The position numbers and the translations under genes were made by a program. A model generated the notes under the pieces. That model was not told where the DNA came from and made no database searches. It saw only the letters and a program-made list of their open reading frames with translations. From Scylla paramamosain (Eukaryota > Arthropoda > Malacostraca > Decapoda > Portunidae), in assembly GCF_035594125.1 (NCBI RefSeq), contig NC_087173.1:2342486-2406485 (forward strand): a DNA stretch of 64,000 nt, in the 5' to 3' direction. Each line of letters starts with the position of its first letter. Position 1 is the stretch's first letter. Shown one piece after another: positions 13,790-33,700 of this stretch.

Positions 13790-15400
13790 GGGAAGAAAGA
13801 TGCTTAAGAGGTGTAGATTGGAGGGCAACAAGGCACTGCACTGTACAAGTTATCATACACTCAAATAAAATTTTGTTCCAAAATAAGTATTTCACTGATA
13901 TATACTTATGTATGTATGGTACTGCACATTGAGTTTCAAAATAAGTATCCCATTAACAAATATATATGATACGGTACATGGAAAAACTATCAAAACACAG
14001 TTTTTTCTATAATTTTGTATGTGCTGATAAACACAATCAACAGCCTATCTGTCTATGTAAATATCAGGCTGACGTTCATCTCCAAAGTGATTAGCCGAGA
14101 TGAAGTGCCTACATACATAGCATAATTCTTTGCTGCAAGTGAAAACTACAAAGTCTGAGACTGTAGGCTGAGTTATTGGAAGCAGGAATGAGTCCCCAAC
14201 ACCAGTTATAGCACCATAAGAAGCAATTACATCTCAACTACAGGAAATTATTACTATAAGAACATTTTTCTTGTATAATATACAGTTTGACCTCTGTATA
14301 CCACATGAAACTTCTATAAAGACAAGAAGCTTATAATGAACATGCAGTGATGGATGTGTGTTGATCTTCAAAACAATCTTACACACACCAGAAGGATGAA
14401 TGCTTCAGGCAACTGCTAGAAAATATTGACACTAGAGCCGAATGTAAAAGTACGAACTCAACAGGCAAAACAGTATAGCACTCAGAACAAGTGAGAGAGA
14501 GTGAGACATATTTTTTTCTGTAGCAAATTTTCTGCCTCTCTTTCTTGTTGCTTGGCTAGTATGGTAGGCACTAGACTCACAATGGTTCACATCAGGCAGG
14601 TCATCATCACCCTCCCCCTCCCATCCTTGGAGTAATCTAGTCTCCTTCTTCTGCCCCACTGCCTCCCATATTGTGTTTCCCTTGAGGGCCTTGGATTCTG
14701 CCAATGAGAGGAAATGGTGCTCACAGGATACCCCCAAGTGTCAATCTACCAACATATATACAAACTAATCTAAATTTGCAATGGATTCACACATTTTCAT
14801 AGCAACATATAATAAATGGTGTCCTTTTGACTTTATTTACAAATGTAGCATTTGCATTTATGAATAAAATTTATAGAAAACTATCCTTAGGACACTGAAT
14901 ATCCAGTGAATTGAAAGTAATTCAAGATTTACAATCTATCCCAATTTACATTTTTAAGAACAAAATTCATATATAAACCATGATTCATTAATACCAGAGT
15001 GAGAGAAGGCATCTACATGCATATGTTCTGAGTCACATTCATCAACATTCCCAGCATTTTAACTTGCAGTGTACAGTAATTACAAAGGAAAGCTTACGCT
15101 TAAAAGGACTGTGCTGAAACATTAGTGAAAATTTTATGAAACCAGCTCAATCATGCATTAGTGATCCCATGAGGTAGATTGCAAAGCAATGTTAGTATTA
15201 CATCATACACACTTTCAAATTCCAGTATTGGTAAAGGAAGGAAACAGCAGTTTTACAATATGGCGATATGCAGCTGACCTAGAGTATGAAGGTTTGATAA
15301 AGGGCAATGGGGTGTTGATTTTGTAAATGCTTGAACTAGCAGTTAAGCCTCCCTCACATCCAGGATAGAAAGCCAGCCTTAACCTAACCTTATAACTAAA
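13790..15400. other. Spacer and probable 3' UTR of the GK5-like gene
   Basis: AT-rich and without a convincing gene. A minus-strand AATAAA (14832-14837), about 580 bp past the GK5 stop, could be its poly(A) signal. A 101-codon minus-strand frame at 14432-14737 looks non-repetitive, but it has no family match that I can recognise and lies inside the putative UTR. Confidence 0.4.
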
Positions 15401-15413
15401 GATAACACTTCTC

Positions 15414-22755
<7,342 letters not shown>

Positions 22756-22829
22756 GCTGCTGCAGTCATCACTCAATCCCCTTGCACACTTGTAAGTCAC
22801 CCACACTCAGTTACTTGGCTTGCTACTAA

Positions 22830-24600
22830 CTGGGGAAGGGAAGAATAATTTACAACTGAAATGTCATGACAAAAGTACAATTTTTGAATATAGAATATTT
22901 CTGTGATCTACTCCATTGTCAGTGATGATACTTTTTTTATTTGCACTCAATGAAAACATGAATATCTACAGGAAAGAAAATCTGCATGACAATAGCCCTG
23001 TGAAGAAAGGTAGATAATATCATTGGAAAAGTTTTCATTTGAAAATGAAAAAGATAGAGAATCAATTAAATTTACATTTTTTAAAATGTAGGAAAAGGTA
23101 CAAAAAAAAAGAGTCAGACCAGACAACAGAGTGCAACAGCCTGCATCAAGGAGAACTGTTACAAAGGTGACATTTCTCACTTGATCTCTACATTTTACGA
23201 CAAACAGGTGATGTAATTCTGTGAATGTCTTACCTCGTGCTATGAAGCTGTCTGTCTACCTGTCTCACCAGCCGGTACGAGACTTCTCCTGTATGATAAT
23301 TGCTATCTGCCAAGGTCAGATAAGAAGTTCTCACTATCTTCATTCTGTGATTGACATTAACTGTAAAAGAAAGAGAGATCACTTTTTGTCAACTAAGAAT
23401 GTTAAATGCCCATGCTCAGGATTGTAAAATACAGCCACAGTATTCCCTGCAAGTCTTATTCAAGGTGACCAACAGGTGTGGGACAAGGGTGCTGGGAACA
23501 CCTTTCTCTGTATGTTTATTCCCATAATGAGATGTGGCATGACATCCTGTCCTGGTTGCGTCATCTTTAAGGGGAATATCAACCTAATCCATAAATATCA
23601 GACTTGGGTCTGAGTACAACATGTACCTGCACACTCAATTTATGATTTTGCTTAGTACTTGTACCTGGACTTCATTTAATTAATAATTCACCCAATACTG
23701 TATATTGAATAAAAGTACAAAATACAATGATGTGGTGTGCAGATGAGAGTCAAGTGAGAGACTGCTTGATGAGGCCTGGTGACCAAGGCCATGTGAGGTG
23801 ATCCAGGGTAGACAGTGACGTAATTAATGGGACTTATACCAGTTTAGGATTGCCACTTGTAAAAAGTCACTAGTTAGTTATCAGTAGTATAGTACACATT
23901 GCACTCACTCCAGTGTCCAGTACAGGACTGTAACTGCATGATGAGATGCTGTGAATCGGACAGGTCACAGACTCTTATGTGATATGGGAACACTTCAAGC
24001 TCTAAGTGGATAAGACAGGAATTTATAAGGAAGAGTGCAAGCACTTGGAAATGAGTACAAAAAATGCATCTGAATCCTGATCTGATTGACTGATGGGCAG
24101 CACATTCCTAACATAATTTCTTTCCTTCTTTTTTTTAAATAGTTCACATCATTAAATGCTAAACGGCAGGGGTCATATAGCACTATGGTAAAGTGTGCTG
24201 AAGAGTAACAATGCTAGGCCAGGATTAAGAGGGCACTAATCCTCTAGCCAAAACAACCTTTCAGCTGGGAGTCTAACACCTTACTACAGAATCACCCTTC
24301 CCATCCCCAAAGTCTGAATAGATATGGGTTCTCACTTGTATGATTCCTACCCTCTACATCTCATCTATCTTAACCTTGTCTAATTTAACCCTGAAAAAAA
24401 ATCACCCCTTGACTGTTAGTGAAAGTGTCACACTTATTATTTCATGAGTAACCTATGATAATTTCACAAGGCAGAAATAGAACTAAAACCAAAAAACTTA
24501 GAAATACTTGTTCACTACTTTTGCTGTCAGTGCTGTCTTTAGAAACAGAAAGCCATTGCAACTAAAGTTTAATCTAACTTGGCCTCTGAACTTTACACAT
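22830..24600. other. Intergenic spacer upstream of the GK5-like gene
   Basis: No gene recognised. The first few hundred bases are where the GK5 promoter should lie, but I see no clear core-promoter motif. Confidence 0.4.
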
Positions 24601-24609
24601 CCTGAAAAT

Positions 24610-24688
24610 TATGATGATGGTGATGATGATAGTAATAGTGGTAGTAGTAACAGCAGCAGCAGTAGTAGTAGTAGTAGTAGTAGTTGTA

Positions 24689-24756
<68 letters not shown>
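24610..24756. repeat. Compound trinucleotide repeat (GAT/AGT/AGC/AAT)
   Basis: Imperfect GATGAT and AGT/AGC units pass into about 27 uninterrupted AAT units. The long open frames here (poly-Asn, poly-Ile) are repeat artefacts. Confidence 0.93.
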
Positions 24757-25444
24757 CAGGCTGGCAATCCCAGACAAGGTGACCCAGACAAAGCACTCAG
24801 ACACACATCACTCATACTCTTAGAAAAAACAATAATAGGACTAAGAATAAGAACACCTACACAAAATCAATATCCCCCTAATAACTAAAACACTACATCC
24901 ATGGCCAGGAGCAAGAATAAAGCACTGCAGAACCTGACGAGTGATGACAGATTAAAGGTTACTGTGTACATAATCATTTAGAGTGGCTGGCTGGGCATTC
25001 CTCCTCAGATAAGCCTCAATCAGTTGCTGCATCACGTGATCACTGAGTCAAATCACATTAAACTTATAAGACTGGAATAATACTGTTGTAAATCATGACA
25101 AATGTAGACTAGTACCTGGCCATTGGTGGAACTTAATGTCTTCTTCATGATGGGATAAATTCTTGCACTAAACACTGGTATTAATCCTCAGGAAAAAAAT
25201 CAAGTTTTGCATTTCCATCACTCAAGCTTATAAAAGCTAGACTTTTCTCAATAGTATGTACAGTTTAAGGTAACGTATCTAAGGCTACCTTTCCCTTAAC
25301 TCCAGGCTATGGCTAGTATGGGATATTTTATACTGGTGTATAATAATGTTAGCTTACAAATTTTGAGTAATTATTTATTTCTGAACAAAAATATGGGTAA
25401 ATTTGAAGTTTCAAGCAATACTTCCCATTCAACACCCCCACCTA

Positions 25445-25620
25445 ACCTAATGGACCACCCCATAAGGTAAACTAACCCACCTAACATTTTGTAGCCTGCA
25501 AACTGAGGGGGGCTTCATCCCCCTGGAGCCCCCATAAGGTAAACTAACCTAACCTAACATTTTGTAGCCTCCTAACTGAAGGGGGCTTTGTTCCCCTGGA
25601 GCCCCCATAAGGCAAACTTA
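25445..25620. repeat. ~73-bp tandem repeat, two and a half units
   Basis: CATAAGGTAAACTAAC recurs at 25461 and 25533, with a shortened CATAAGGCAAACT at 25606. Each unit contains ACATTTTGTAGCCT and a GGGGGCTT...CCCCTGGAGCCCC inverted pair that could form a stem-loop. CCTAACCTAA telomere-like stretches lie inside. Confidence 0.85.
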
Positions 25621-26059
25621 TTATCAATTTCCGACAGGGTAAAATGGTGCTAGAAATGCTCCAAACGGTGAGATGTACACCCTGTGAAGGGCTATTGTTA
25701 CGTATGGTGTATTGGTTGAAACAGCAATGAAACTAAAATGTGATATGTTTTTAACCATGATCTACTCAATGAAAGAATCAGCAATGAAATTAATGAACTG
25801 AATTAGTCTAATATAATGGTATGAATGCGTATATGTAGCAGCCCTACAGGCAAGCACACGAGCATGCTGCGTGTGTGAGGTAGCCTCATATAAGTACATA
25901 TAAGTACATGCGTGAGTACATGTGTGGATGACCTCACTAGTGGCATTGTGTGGCTTGTTGTTCAGAGGCTGGCACTGTTATCTACAACACTAATCGAAGG
26001 AGAGCTGACACATGCCTATAGGTTGACCTCTGAAGCCCTGGGGCTATGAGGGTGTCCGT

Positions 26060-26063
<4 letters not shown>

Positions 26064-26138
<75 letters not shown>
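26064..26138. repeat. (TG)n microsatellite
   Basis: TG run with one early interruption, in intergenic sequence. Confidence 0.93.
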
Positions 26139-26139
<1 letters not shown>

Positions 26140-26141
<2 letters not shown>

Positions 26142-28230
26142 GTTAGCTAACCATGAAATAACTGTTATATGGTACCATTTAACTGTAGTTCTGTGAGTGT
26201 GAGTGCATGTATAGTATAAGTAGCAATTATCCCTACCAGTATTGATAATCTGCATGACTCATACTTATATCTTGCAAGCTAGAATAGGTGTAGTTAAGTG
26301 TCACCTGGCAGAGATGGTGACACGAGAGGCACTCTGCAGCACTGAGGGACAGAGAGATAGAGTATCAAGACCGCATCATGACAAGACATGTGAGGAAGGA
26401 GACAAGGGAAAGGAAGTTGAGTCCTTGCAAGTAGAGTTTGCATGTGACTGACTGTGACAGTGTTAGTGCCTGCTAGCCCTGTCCCTACCTGTGTGTTGCG
26501 ACTGTATTGCATGGTGACTTGTGTACTGTTGTGTAATATATGGACATAAGAAGTGTGTTTTCCTCTCCCTGATCTATACAACAGTTCTCATCGAGTGACT
26601 GGGTGAATCAGAGCCGCAGCTCTACCCAACCATTCAGATCAAAATCCTTGCCCCCGACACACACACCCTGAACCCTGCAATGATATGAGGTGCTCCTTGT
26701 CTGATGGTGGGGGTACATATCTGTAACCTAACCTAACCTAGCCCTTGAATGGAAACGATAATGTTATTTCAGTATTATCTGGGTATTTTGTATTGGTGTT
26801 ACCTAGTTGCATGGCAGACCGTAGGAAAAAAAAAAAAAAACATTAGAAGACAAGAAATTGAATCCCATGGAAAATGTGCATCTAATTATGTCATGAAACT
26901 GCAACCTCCCCTTGATCGAATAAAAAGTTAAGAGCTCTTAGCTCATCATTACAATAGGTTTTTTTCATGCCTCGTTAGACAAAATGTCCCAAAACTGACA
27001 ACCTCACAGTAATAAATCCCTGTTTGTTAACTTGATTATGCTTCAACCGCCGCTGGTTTTACCTCACCTCTTTCTCTCTCTGTCTTTACTCCTTACCCTG
27101 TGAAAGTGAAAGGTCCTACTTTGCTCGCTTTCTTGTTTTCTCTCACACTTCCAGGTCTCCAGTCTATGTTGGACGTGTCCAGAAAATATCGTATCCTTGA
27201 GAGAAACTACTAGCCTCTATATCACCTTCGCGCACTGACTGTCCGTTCGTCAGGCTGGTGTTTACTATCACTCCTCAAAGGAAAGTTAGGATACAAGTGT
27301 TGGAAAATTTTTCACGATCTCTCCCCAATTTCTCTTACTGATTTATTTACTTTGGTTCCTACTATTGGCACGTGAGGACATCGTTACAAAGTCCTCGTTC
27401 CTTACAGTCGCTGTGATCGGTGACGTACCCAGAAATTTGGAAGGGGGGGAGACGGGGGCCGCACACACCTTGTTGGATTTAAACCTGTGGATTTATTCCC
27501 TGTGAGCGCCAGAGATTGGTGAGTGTTCCTCTATTATATTTGTGATAGGTTTAGGAATATATTAGAAAAGTGTAGTACTTTGTTGCTTGTTATTCTCTCC
27601 TGTTGTATTTACTTTACGTTACACCCAGAACTGTTACATTTGTTGTGTTTTTTTGTGATATTTCAACGTAAATTGTCATAGTTAGGTAATCAAACATTCA
27701 TGTGAGATTTATGTGACCCAGAAGGGTCTTTACACCGTAAGGATAGTCACCATAGCTTGTTAGCTAGTAGTTTATTTATAATGTATTTGTTAATTTTTTT
27801 TTTTTTTTTTTGACACGTGTGCATAATGATTTCATTAATGTGTTGCTCCAATATCTTCATGTGGACTTTGTGATGTTACTTATGTTAATTTTGTATTGCA
27901 TAGAGATTAATTAAGGGTCCTTTTCCAGTTGGACCGTTCACCCTCACGTTCACCCTCACGTTCACTCTTACGTTCACCATATGGGACAAGTAAACACACA
28001 TAAGAATGAACAAGTGTCAATAACCTGGCGCAATAACATACCAAGAAGAAATACCCTTGTCTAACGCCCCTGAGTGGGTGTTACAACAACAACTACTACT
28101 ACTACTACTACTACTCACCCTGGATTAGGCTGGGGTGTGGGCTGAGGCAGGTAGACTGAATTGATTTAATGTTTTTTTGTCGTTTTTTTTTTATTGTTTG
28201 TTATGTGCTTATGTTTAATTTATATTTTAT
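26140..28230. other. Intergenic spacer
   Basis: No gene recognised. It holds a CCTAACCTAACCTA run at about 26729 and a 12-bp tandem repeat (about 27937-27980, unit CACGTTCACCCT with variants). Confidence 0.4.
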
Positions 28231-28254
28231 CACCATCTGTACACTATAACACAG

Positions 28255-28292
<38 letters not shown>

Positions 28293-28324
28293 CATCACCA
28301 TATGTGTAATGAAAGAAAGGGCAA

Positions 28325-28363
<39 letters not shown>

Positions 28364-28443
28364 TCACCATCTGTACAACGAAAGATAAGGCAACACACAC
28401 ACACACACACACACATCACCATCTGTACAACGAAAGATAAGGC

Positions 28444-28508
<65 letters not shown>

Positions 28509-28536
28509 TAAGCATATGTACAACGAAAGACAAGGC

Positions 28537-28571
<35 letters not shown>

Positions 28572-28657
28572 TAAGCATCTGTACAACGAAAGACAAGGCA
28601 ACACACACACACACACACACACACTGCATAAGCATCTGTACAACGAAAGACAAGGCA

Positions 28658-28709
<52 letters not shown>

Positions 28710-28737
28710 TAAGCATCTGTACAACGAAAGACAAGGC

Positions 28738-28802
<65 letters not shown>

Positions 28803-28937
28803 TAAGCATCTGCACAACGAAATACAAGGCAACACACACACACACACTGCATAAGCATCTGTGCAACGTAAGACATGGCAACACACACACACACACACAC
28901 ACACACTGCATCACCATCTGTACAACGAAAGATAAGG

Positions 28938-29013
<76 letters not shown>

Positions 29014-29041
29014 TAAGCATCTGTGCAACGTAAGACATGGC

Positions 29042-29084
<43 letters not shown>

Positions 29085-29111
29085 TCACCATCTGTACTAC
29101 GAAAGATAAGG

Positions 29112-29151
<40 letters not shown>

Positions 29152-29226
29152 TATAACAATTTGTTTGTACAAGGAAAGACAAAGCAACACACATTGCATC
29201 ACCATCTGTACAACGAAAAATAAGGC

Positions 29227-29278
<52 letters not shown>
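28231..29278. repeat. CA-rich minisatellite, about 15 units of core plus (CA)n
   Basis: A ~34-bp core, close to TGCATAAGCATCTGTACAAC followed by GAAAGACAAGGCAA, recurs about fifteen times. (CA)n tracts of varying length separate the copies. Core variants include CATCACCATCTG in place of CATAAGCATCTG and GTAAGACATGG in place of GAAAGACAAGG. The GTAAGACATGG and CATCACC...GATAAGGAAA types alternate twice (near 28848/28907 and 29009/29080), suggesting a duplicated dimer. Long Cys-Val and His-Thr frames here are artefacts. Confidence 0.93.
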
Positions 29279-29279
<1 letters not shown>

Positions 29280-29349
29280 TGAAATACCTTGAAAAAAAAA
29301 AAAACACTGAATATTTACTGGGAGGGACTGGAAGGGAGTTAGGGAAGGT

Positions 29350-29455
29350 ACCACTTTGATAACGTCACGGCTGGGGGGACTTGTGACGTCACGGCTGGGG
29401 GCTTGATAACGTCACAGCGACCGTTATTTACGTACGTACGTACGTATTTCATTTT
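29350..29455. repeat. Short repeats with CRE-like ACGTCAC motifs
   Basis: Three spaced copies of an ACGTCACGGC/ACGTCACAGC motif occur within about 65 bp, one containing the full palindrome TGACGTCA. They are followed by GGCTGGGG units and an ACGT tetranucleotide run (about 29430-29446). No transcription unit is visible, so any regulatory role is unsupported. Confidence 0.5.
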
Positions 29456-29659
29456 GAAAATGACCCCTCTAAAAAACGCAGCTAGACAGGAATGCTTTAT
29501 AAATTCAGACTTGCCACACTTTTTAACTAATGCCAAAAATAACAACACATTTCAAAACGCAGTAGTATTAAATATATTTAAAAAGAAGTATCTGGAAACT
29601 GTTGGAACGTTCACCCCATTTAAAATCGTTCAAATGTCCACCCATTCTGGCTTAAACAT

Positions 29660-30070
29660 AACAGAAAACACTTTAAAAAATCTGAACTATTTTCTAAAAC
29701 CATTTAAAGTGAGCTACAAGCACAAATAAAAAATCTACCGAAAAAAATTCAATATTATTGGAAGTTGAACACGAATAAAAACAAGTGTAAGGTGCACGCA
29801 TTTCACTGAGAGGGACGGCAACACACTTAAAAAAACACCAACTATTTTTTAAAACCAATAAGAACCTAGTACAGGCTGAAATAAAAAATCTAGTTTGGGA
29901 CCGTAAAAAAAATACGCCGAAAACGGTCCTCTTATTTACACAAAAACAACGCCAAAATCACCACTTTTCAAGCAACACACGCGCTCAAATAACTTAAAAA
30001 ACAACGAAATATTTTTACAAACCATAAAATCTTAGCTACAAGCCGAAATAAAATACTTAGAAAATAAAAA
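29660..30070. repeat. Three diverged tandem copies of a ~160-bp AT-rich unit
   Basis: Segments starting near 29667, 29826 and 29990 share CACTTTAAAAAA / CACTTAAAAAAA-like starts, a TATTTT-TAAAACCAT block and ACAAGC-GAAATAAAA. No coding signal is seen. Confidence 0.55.
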
Positions 30071-30118
30071 AAAATAATATTGGAACCGGAGGGGGCTGGG
30101 GAGCCTTATCCAAGATGG

Positions 30119-30494
30119 CGGTGGGGGGGCCATTGGGGGGGACGACCAACCCTTCTCACTCATTTAAACCCTCGCCAAACTTAAACTAATTAATGGCAGG
30201 TATATCTAATGAGCGGATATTGAAGCTTGGTCATGTGGCTCCGCTTTGCGACAGTAATGGTTTAAAACACTCACAGATAAGATAGATAATGGCTGATAAA
30301 TAGAGACGGTGGGGGGGCCATTGGGGGGGACGACCAACCCTTCTCACTCATTTAAACCCTCGCCAAACTTAAACTAAGTAATGGCAGGTATATCTAACGA
30401 GCGAATATTGAAGCTTGGTCAGGTGGCTCCGCTTTGCGACAGTAATGGTTTAAAACACTCACAGATAAGATAGATAATGGCTGATAAATAGAGA
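30119..30494. repeat. 188-bp perfect-looking tandem duplication
   Basis: Copies at 30119-30306 and 30307-30494 differ at only a few bases. Each starts CGGTGGGGGGGCCATTGGGG and ends GGCTGATAAATAGAGA. Just upstream of the first copy is CAAGATGGCGG, a YY1/Pho-like motif. Confidence 0.92.
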
Positions 30495-30499
30495 CGACC

Positions 30500-30884
30500 C
30501 AGATTGTTTACATTTTCATTAAGTTAAATTTTACGGATTTTTAGCAACGAGACGAGGCTGACACAGGGATATATTGTGCTGGAGGTTAGGTGAGATGCGT
30601 TAAAATGAGTTAAAACCGTGGATTGTTCAGTTATTAAAAAGTTACGTTAAGTTACCTAAAATTATTCTAACACTTCCTGACCTTACCTTCCCTGTGGTGG
30701 TGCCTCCTCGTCACTATGGCTGGCTGTCTAGCACCTTCTCACAGCCAAACTTTTCTTTATTTTGGTTGTTTTCACCCGCTGCTGCCTTCGGGTGTCCACT
30801 GCTAGAGCCCACGCCTTCCTCATTACCAACTAAAGAAGGTTTAACTCATGGGTAAGCCTTGGCAGCCACTGTGTAGGCGTGGTT

Positions 30885-30916
<32 letters not shown>

Positions 30917-31200
30917 AATTCTGTCAGGCTGGGAGTTGAAACAGACGCTTACTAACACCGCCCATAGACGCGACACACTGATTTAACTTGTCAGGCAGCA
31001 GTCAGCGTTGCCAGATTGTTTTGCCGTGGCTGCTGACGACGTGCCGGATGTATTTATAGAAGAACAAGACCAGTAATCTCCTACATAGTAAGTAAACAAC
31101 TTAACGAAGTGTCCTGTAGTTTCTGTCCAATTATTAATGATATGTATTTAGGAAAGTATTTTGTTTGTTAAGGGCATTGTTGTTTTTTTCATTACACACA
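30500..31200. other. Spacer without recognised gene
   Basis: Contains a poly(A) run near 30895-30918. Nothing else was recognised. Confidence 0.35.
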
Positions 31201-31205
31201 CACAC

Positions 31206-31447
<242 letters not shown>

Positions 31448-31921
31448 CCTAAATTCTGCTGTATTTGGAAAGTGGCAGTTTTGCATAATATTTGGAATAA
31501 TTACATATGTACGATAATTTTACCAGAAGTACAATAATTTCAACCTGTGTAGTACGATAATATGGCCATAACAATTTGGCAACGCTGAATTCGTCATTCC
31601 TCGGCCCTCGCCATTCACAGCAGGAGGGGAGGGTGTGATTGCTCGTGTCCTCGACGTTCTTAATTATTTTTTTTTTAATACTTAATACTCTTCTGTAAGC
31701 GGCTCAACAAGGTAAGACCCTCCCCACCATTGTTATATGCCAGTGATGTGACATAAGTAGAACCCGTGAAATAAGAGGCTAAAAAAATAAACAGTGCTAT
31801 CCTGCTCAAGATGGGACATCTTCAGCGGGACCAGTATTTTAAAGCTACACGAAGAACCGTAGGTGTGCAGCAACACGAGGAGGACACGTGTGATTCTGTT
31901 CCTCTATTTCCTAAGTTAATT

Positions 31922-32032
31922 GGCACTCGTGGCGATGTGTGATCCGTCTGGTGCCGGGCTGGCTGGACCGCGTCCTGCAAGTGATTTGATAGCTATGAAT
32001 TTCCCTTGTGCTACCACGTTGGGTGAGCGAGG

Positions 32033-32085
<53 letters not shown>

Positions 32086-32220
32086 ACAAGATATATGAGA
32101 GAGAATCCTCGCTCACCGAACGTGGTAATACTGCAAGGAAAATGCATAACTGCCAAATCACTCAAAGGACGCACCCCATCCAGCCCAGCACCAGACGGAC
32201 CACACATCGCCATGAGTGCC
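31922..32220. mobile_element. Foldback element (299 bp) with ~120-bp inverted arms
   Basis: The arms 31922-32042 and 32097-32220 are inverted copies; the left starts GGCACTCGTGGCGATGTG and the right ends CATCGCCATGAGTGCC. A (CT)n tract at 32035-32082 forms part of the loop. Flanks are AGTTAATT (31914-31921) and TGTTAATT (32221-32228), an 8-bp duplication with one mismatch. A related segment near 38010-38085 (inverted) lacks the insertion, confirming the boundaries. The terminus GGCACTC[AG]TGG resembles the left end of the Merlin-like elements in this window, so this is probably a non-autonomous relative (inference). Confidence 0.85.
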
Positions 32221-32298
32221 TGTTAATTCTCCCGGATTATCAACGACATTTTTTCTGGACGCCTGGTCTGTGCTTCTAAAGTGTCTTTTCTGCAATAG

Positions 32299-32600
32299 AT
32301 GGTGGTTGTTGTTGGGGTGGGTCACAGTGACGTTGTAGGCACGCCAAGGACACCTGTTGGTGTTTCTGTTCCTGTTGATGGATCAAGAGGTGGTTTGGCC
32401 AGCAGTTCATCATGTGGTACATATAACACGATCTGCGAGGATAATTCTGTTGGATGTGATCGGTGTCATCTGTAGTTCCATTCTTCCTCCTTGTGCTTGA
32501 GTTTACCTGAACAGATGGTGCAAAGTATTAGGAAGTATGGAGGAGAGGGAATTGTGTTCATGTGCACAGAATGTCATAGCAAAGATAGCTTGGTGTAAGC
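32299..32600 (+). pseudogene. PHD-finger-like retroelement ORF1 remnant
   Basis: From the ATG at 32299 a 58-codon frame ends at a TAG at 32473; the same frame then continues beyond the stop. The motif order CGTYNTICEDNSVGCDRCH (stop) FHSSSLC, then GIVFMCTECHSK, follows the Cys4-His-Cys3 spacing of PHD fingers. The stop replaces the conserved Trp. Such fingers occur in the first ORF of several non-LTR retrotransposons (family knowledge). Partial copies occur at 37040-37105 (plus strand) and, inverted, at 37640-37745. Confidence 0.5.
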
Positions 32601-32739
32601 TATTGACAAAGAAGGATTTAAACAACTTTTTTCTGATGGTAAAACCGCTCTGTGAAACTTGAAAGACACTGTCTGCACAAAATGAAAAACTGAATCTAAT
32701 CTGCAGTTGTGTGCCTCATACTGCCTTTTGTAATAAGAA

Positions 32740-33700
32740 CATATGTCAGCGATGTGTAATGTCACTATGGCTGTTTAACATTATGTAGATGGTGTGATGA
32801 GGGAAGTTAATGCTTAAATGTTGGGTAGAGGATTGGGCATGGTAATGGCAGAGGGTGAAGAATAGTGTGTGAATCAATTGCTGTTTGTGAAATGACAGAT
32901 ATAGAGAAGTTAAGTAGGGTGGTAGAGGAGTTTGGATGTATGTGTTTAGGAAGGAAACTGAAACTTTGGATGTATGTGTTTGGGAAGGAAACTTAAACGT
33001 GAAGTACACCAAGGAGGCAGATGAAAGGATGAATGTAAGACTGAATGGTGAGGAGCTGCAGGAAGTAGGCTGTTTCAAATATCTTGGATCTGCAGTAGTG
33101 GTGGATGGAGGCCCAAAGACAGAGATTAGAGCTATGGTGAAAGAAACAGAAAAAGTGTTAGGAGGTATGAATAGACTATTTGAGAGTAGTACGCTTTGAA
33201 TGAATGTAAAGAGAAGGGTAGTAGTGCCCACTGCACTGTATGGTGCTGAGACTTGGAGTACGGGAGTAGCAAATAAGAAGAGACTGAATGGGATGGAGGT
33301 GAGATGTCTAAGTGGAGTAACTTAGACAGAGTCAGAAATGAGGAAGTGAGAAGGAGAACGAATGTTGTGAAATATTAGGCAGGACAGGTAAAAGAGTGTG
33401 TGCCGAGATGGTTTGAACATGTTGAGAGAAAAGTGTGAACTTATGAGGTAGGCCACATATGGGATGGATAAATAGAGAAGAGTGATATTGGAGCATAGTA
33501 GAATGATTGTGCATGGTAGAAGTGAATGGAGAGCAGTTGTGGGTGTGTGAGGAATGACATGGCTCTGTGACCCCCGAGGGAAGTGCCATACATCAGTGGT
33601 CTCACACAGGTGTGGGGCAATCAGATGGTAGAGGAGAGTATTTGCCATGAAGGAGTCTTGTTCCAGACCAAAACTGTCAAAGCTGTGGGACTAATCCCCA
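32740..33700 (+). pseudogene. Decayed non-LTR reverse transcriptase (copy A)
   Basis: Remnants in order are a CVMSPWLFNIYMDGVMREV-like stretch at 32750, then MNVRLNGEELQEVGCFKYLG at about 33030-33090, VDGGPKTEIRAMVKETEKVL, GGMNRLFESSTL, and a LYGAETWS-like piece at about 33240. A shorter region with VRNEEVRRRT follows at about 33335. This is the fingers-to-thumb part and C-terminus of an RTE/Jockey-type reverse transcriptase, broken by stops and frameshifts. It lies immediately upstream of the Merlin-like element in the same direction, a juxtaposition repeated in copy B. Confidence 0.75.

Noticed and set aside
14432..14737. 101-codon minus-strand frame as a separate gene
   Set aside because: It has no recognisable domain, lies in the likely 3' UTR of the GK5-like gene, and has no splice or promoter support.
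24508..24888. Poly-Asn/poly-Ser frame
   Set aside because: Direct translation of AAT and AGT/AGC trinucleotide repeats.
28201..29307. Long open frames (up to 368 codons) and an array-like spacing of a 34-bp core
   Set aside because: The frames are Cys-Val or His-Thr runs from (CA)n. The spacing superficially recalls a CRISPR array, but the 'spacers' are CA repeats and the genome is eukaryotic.
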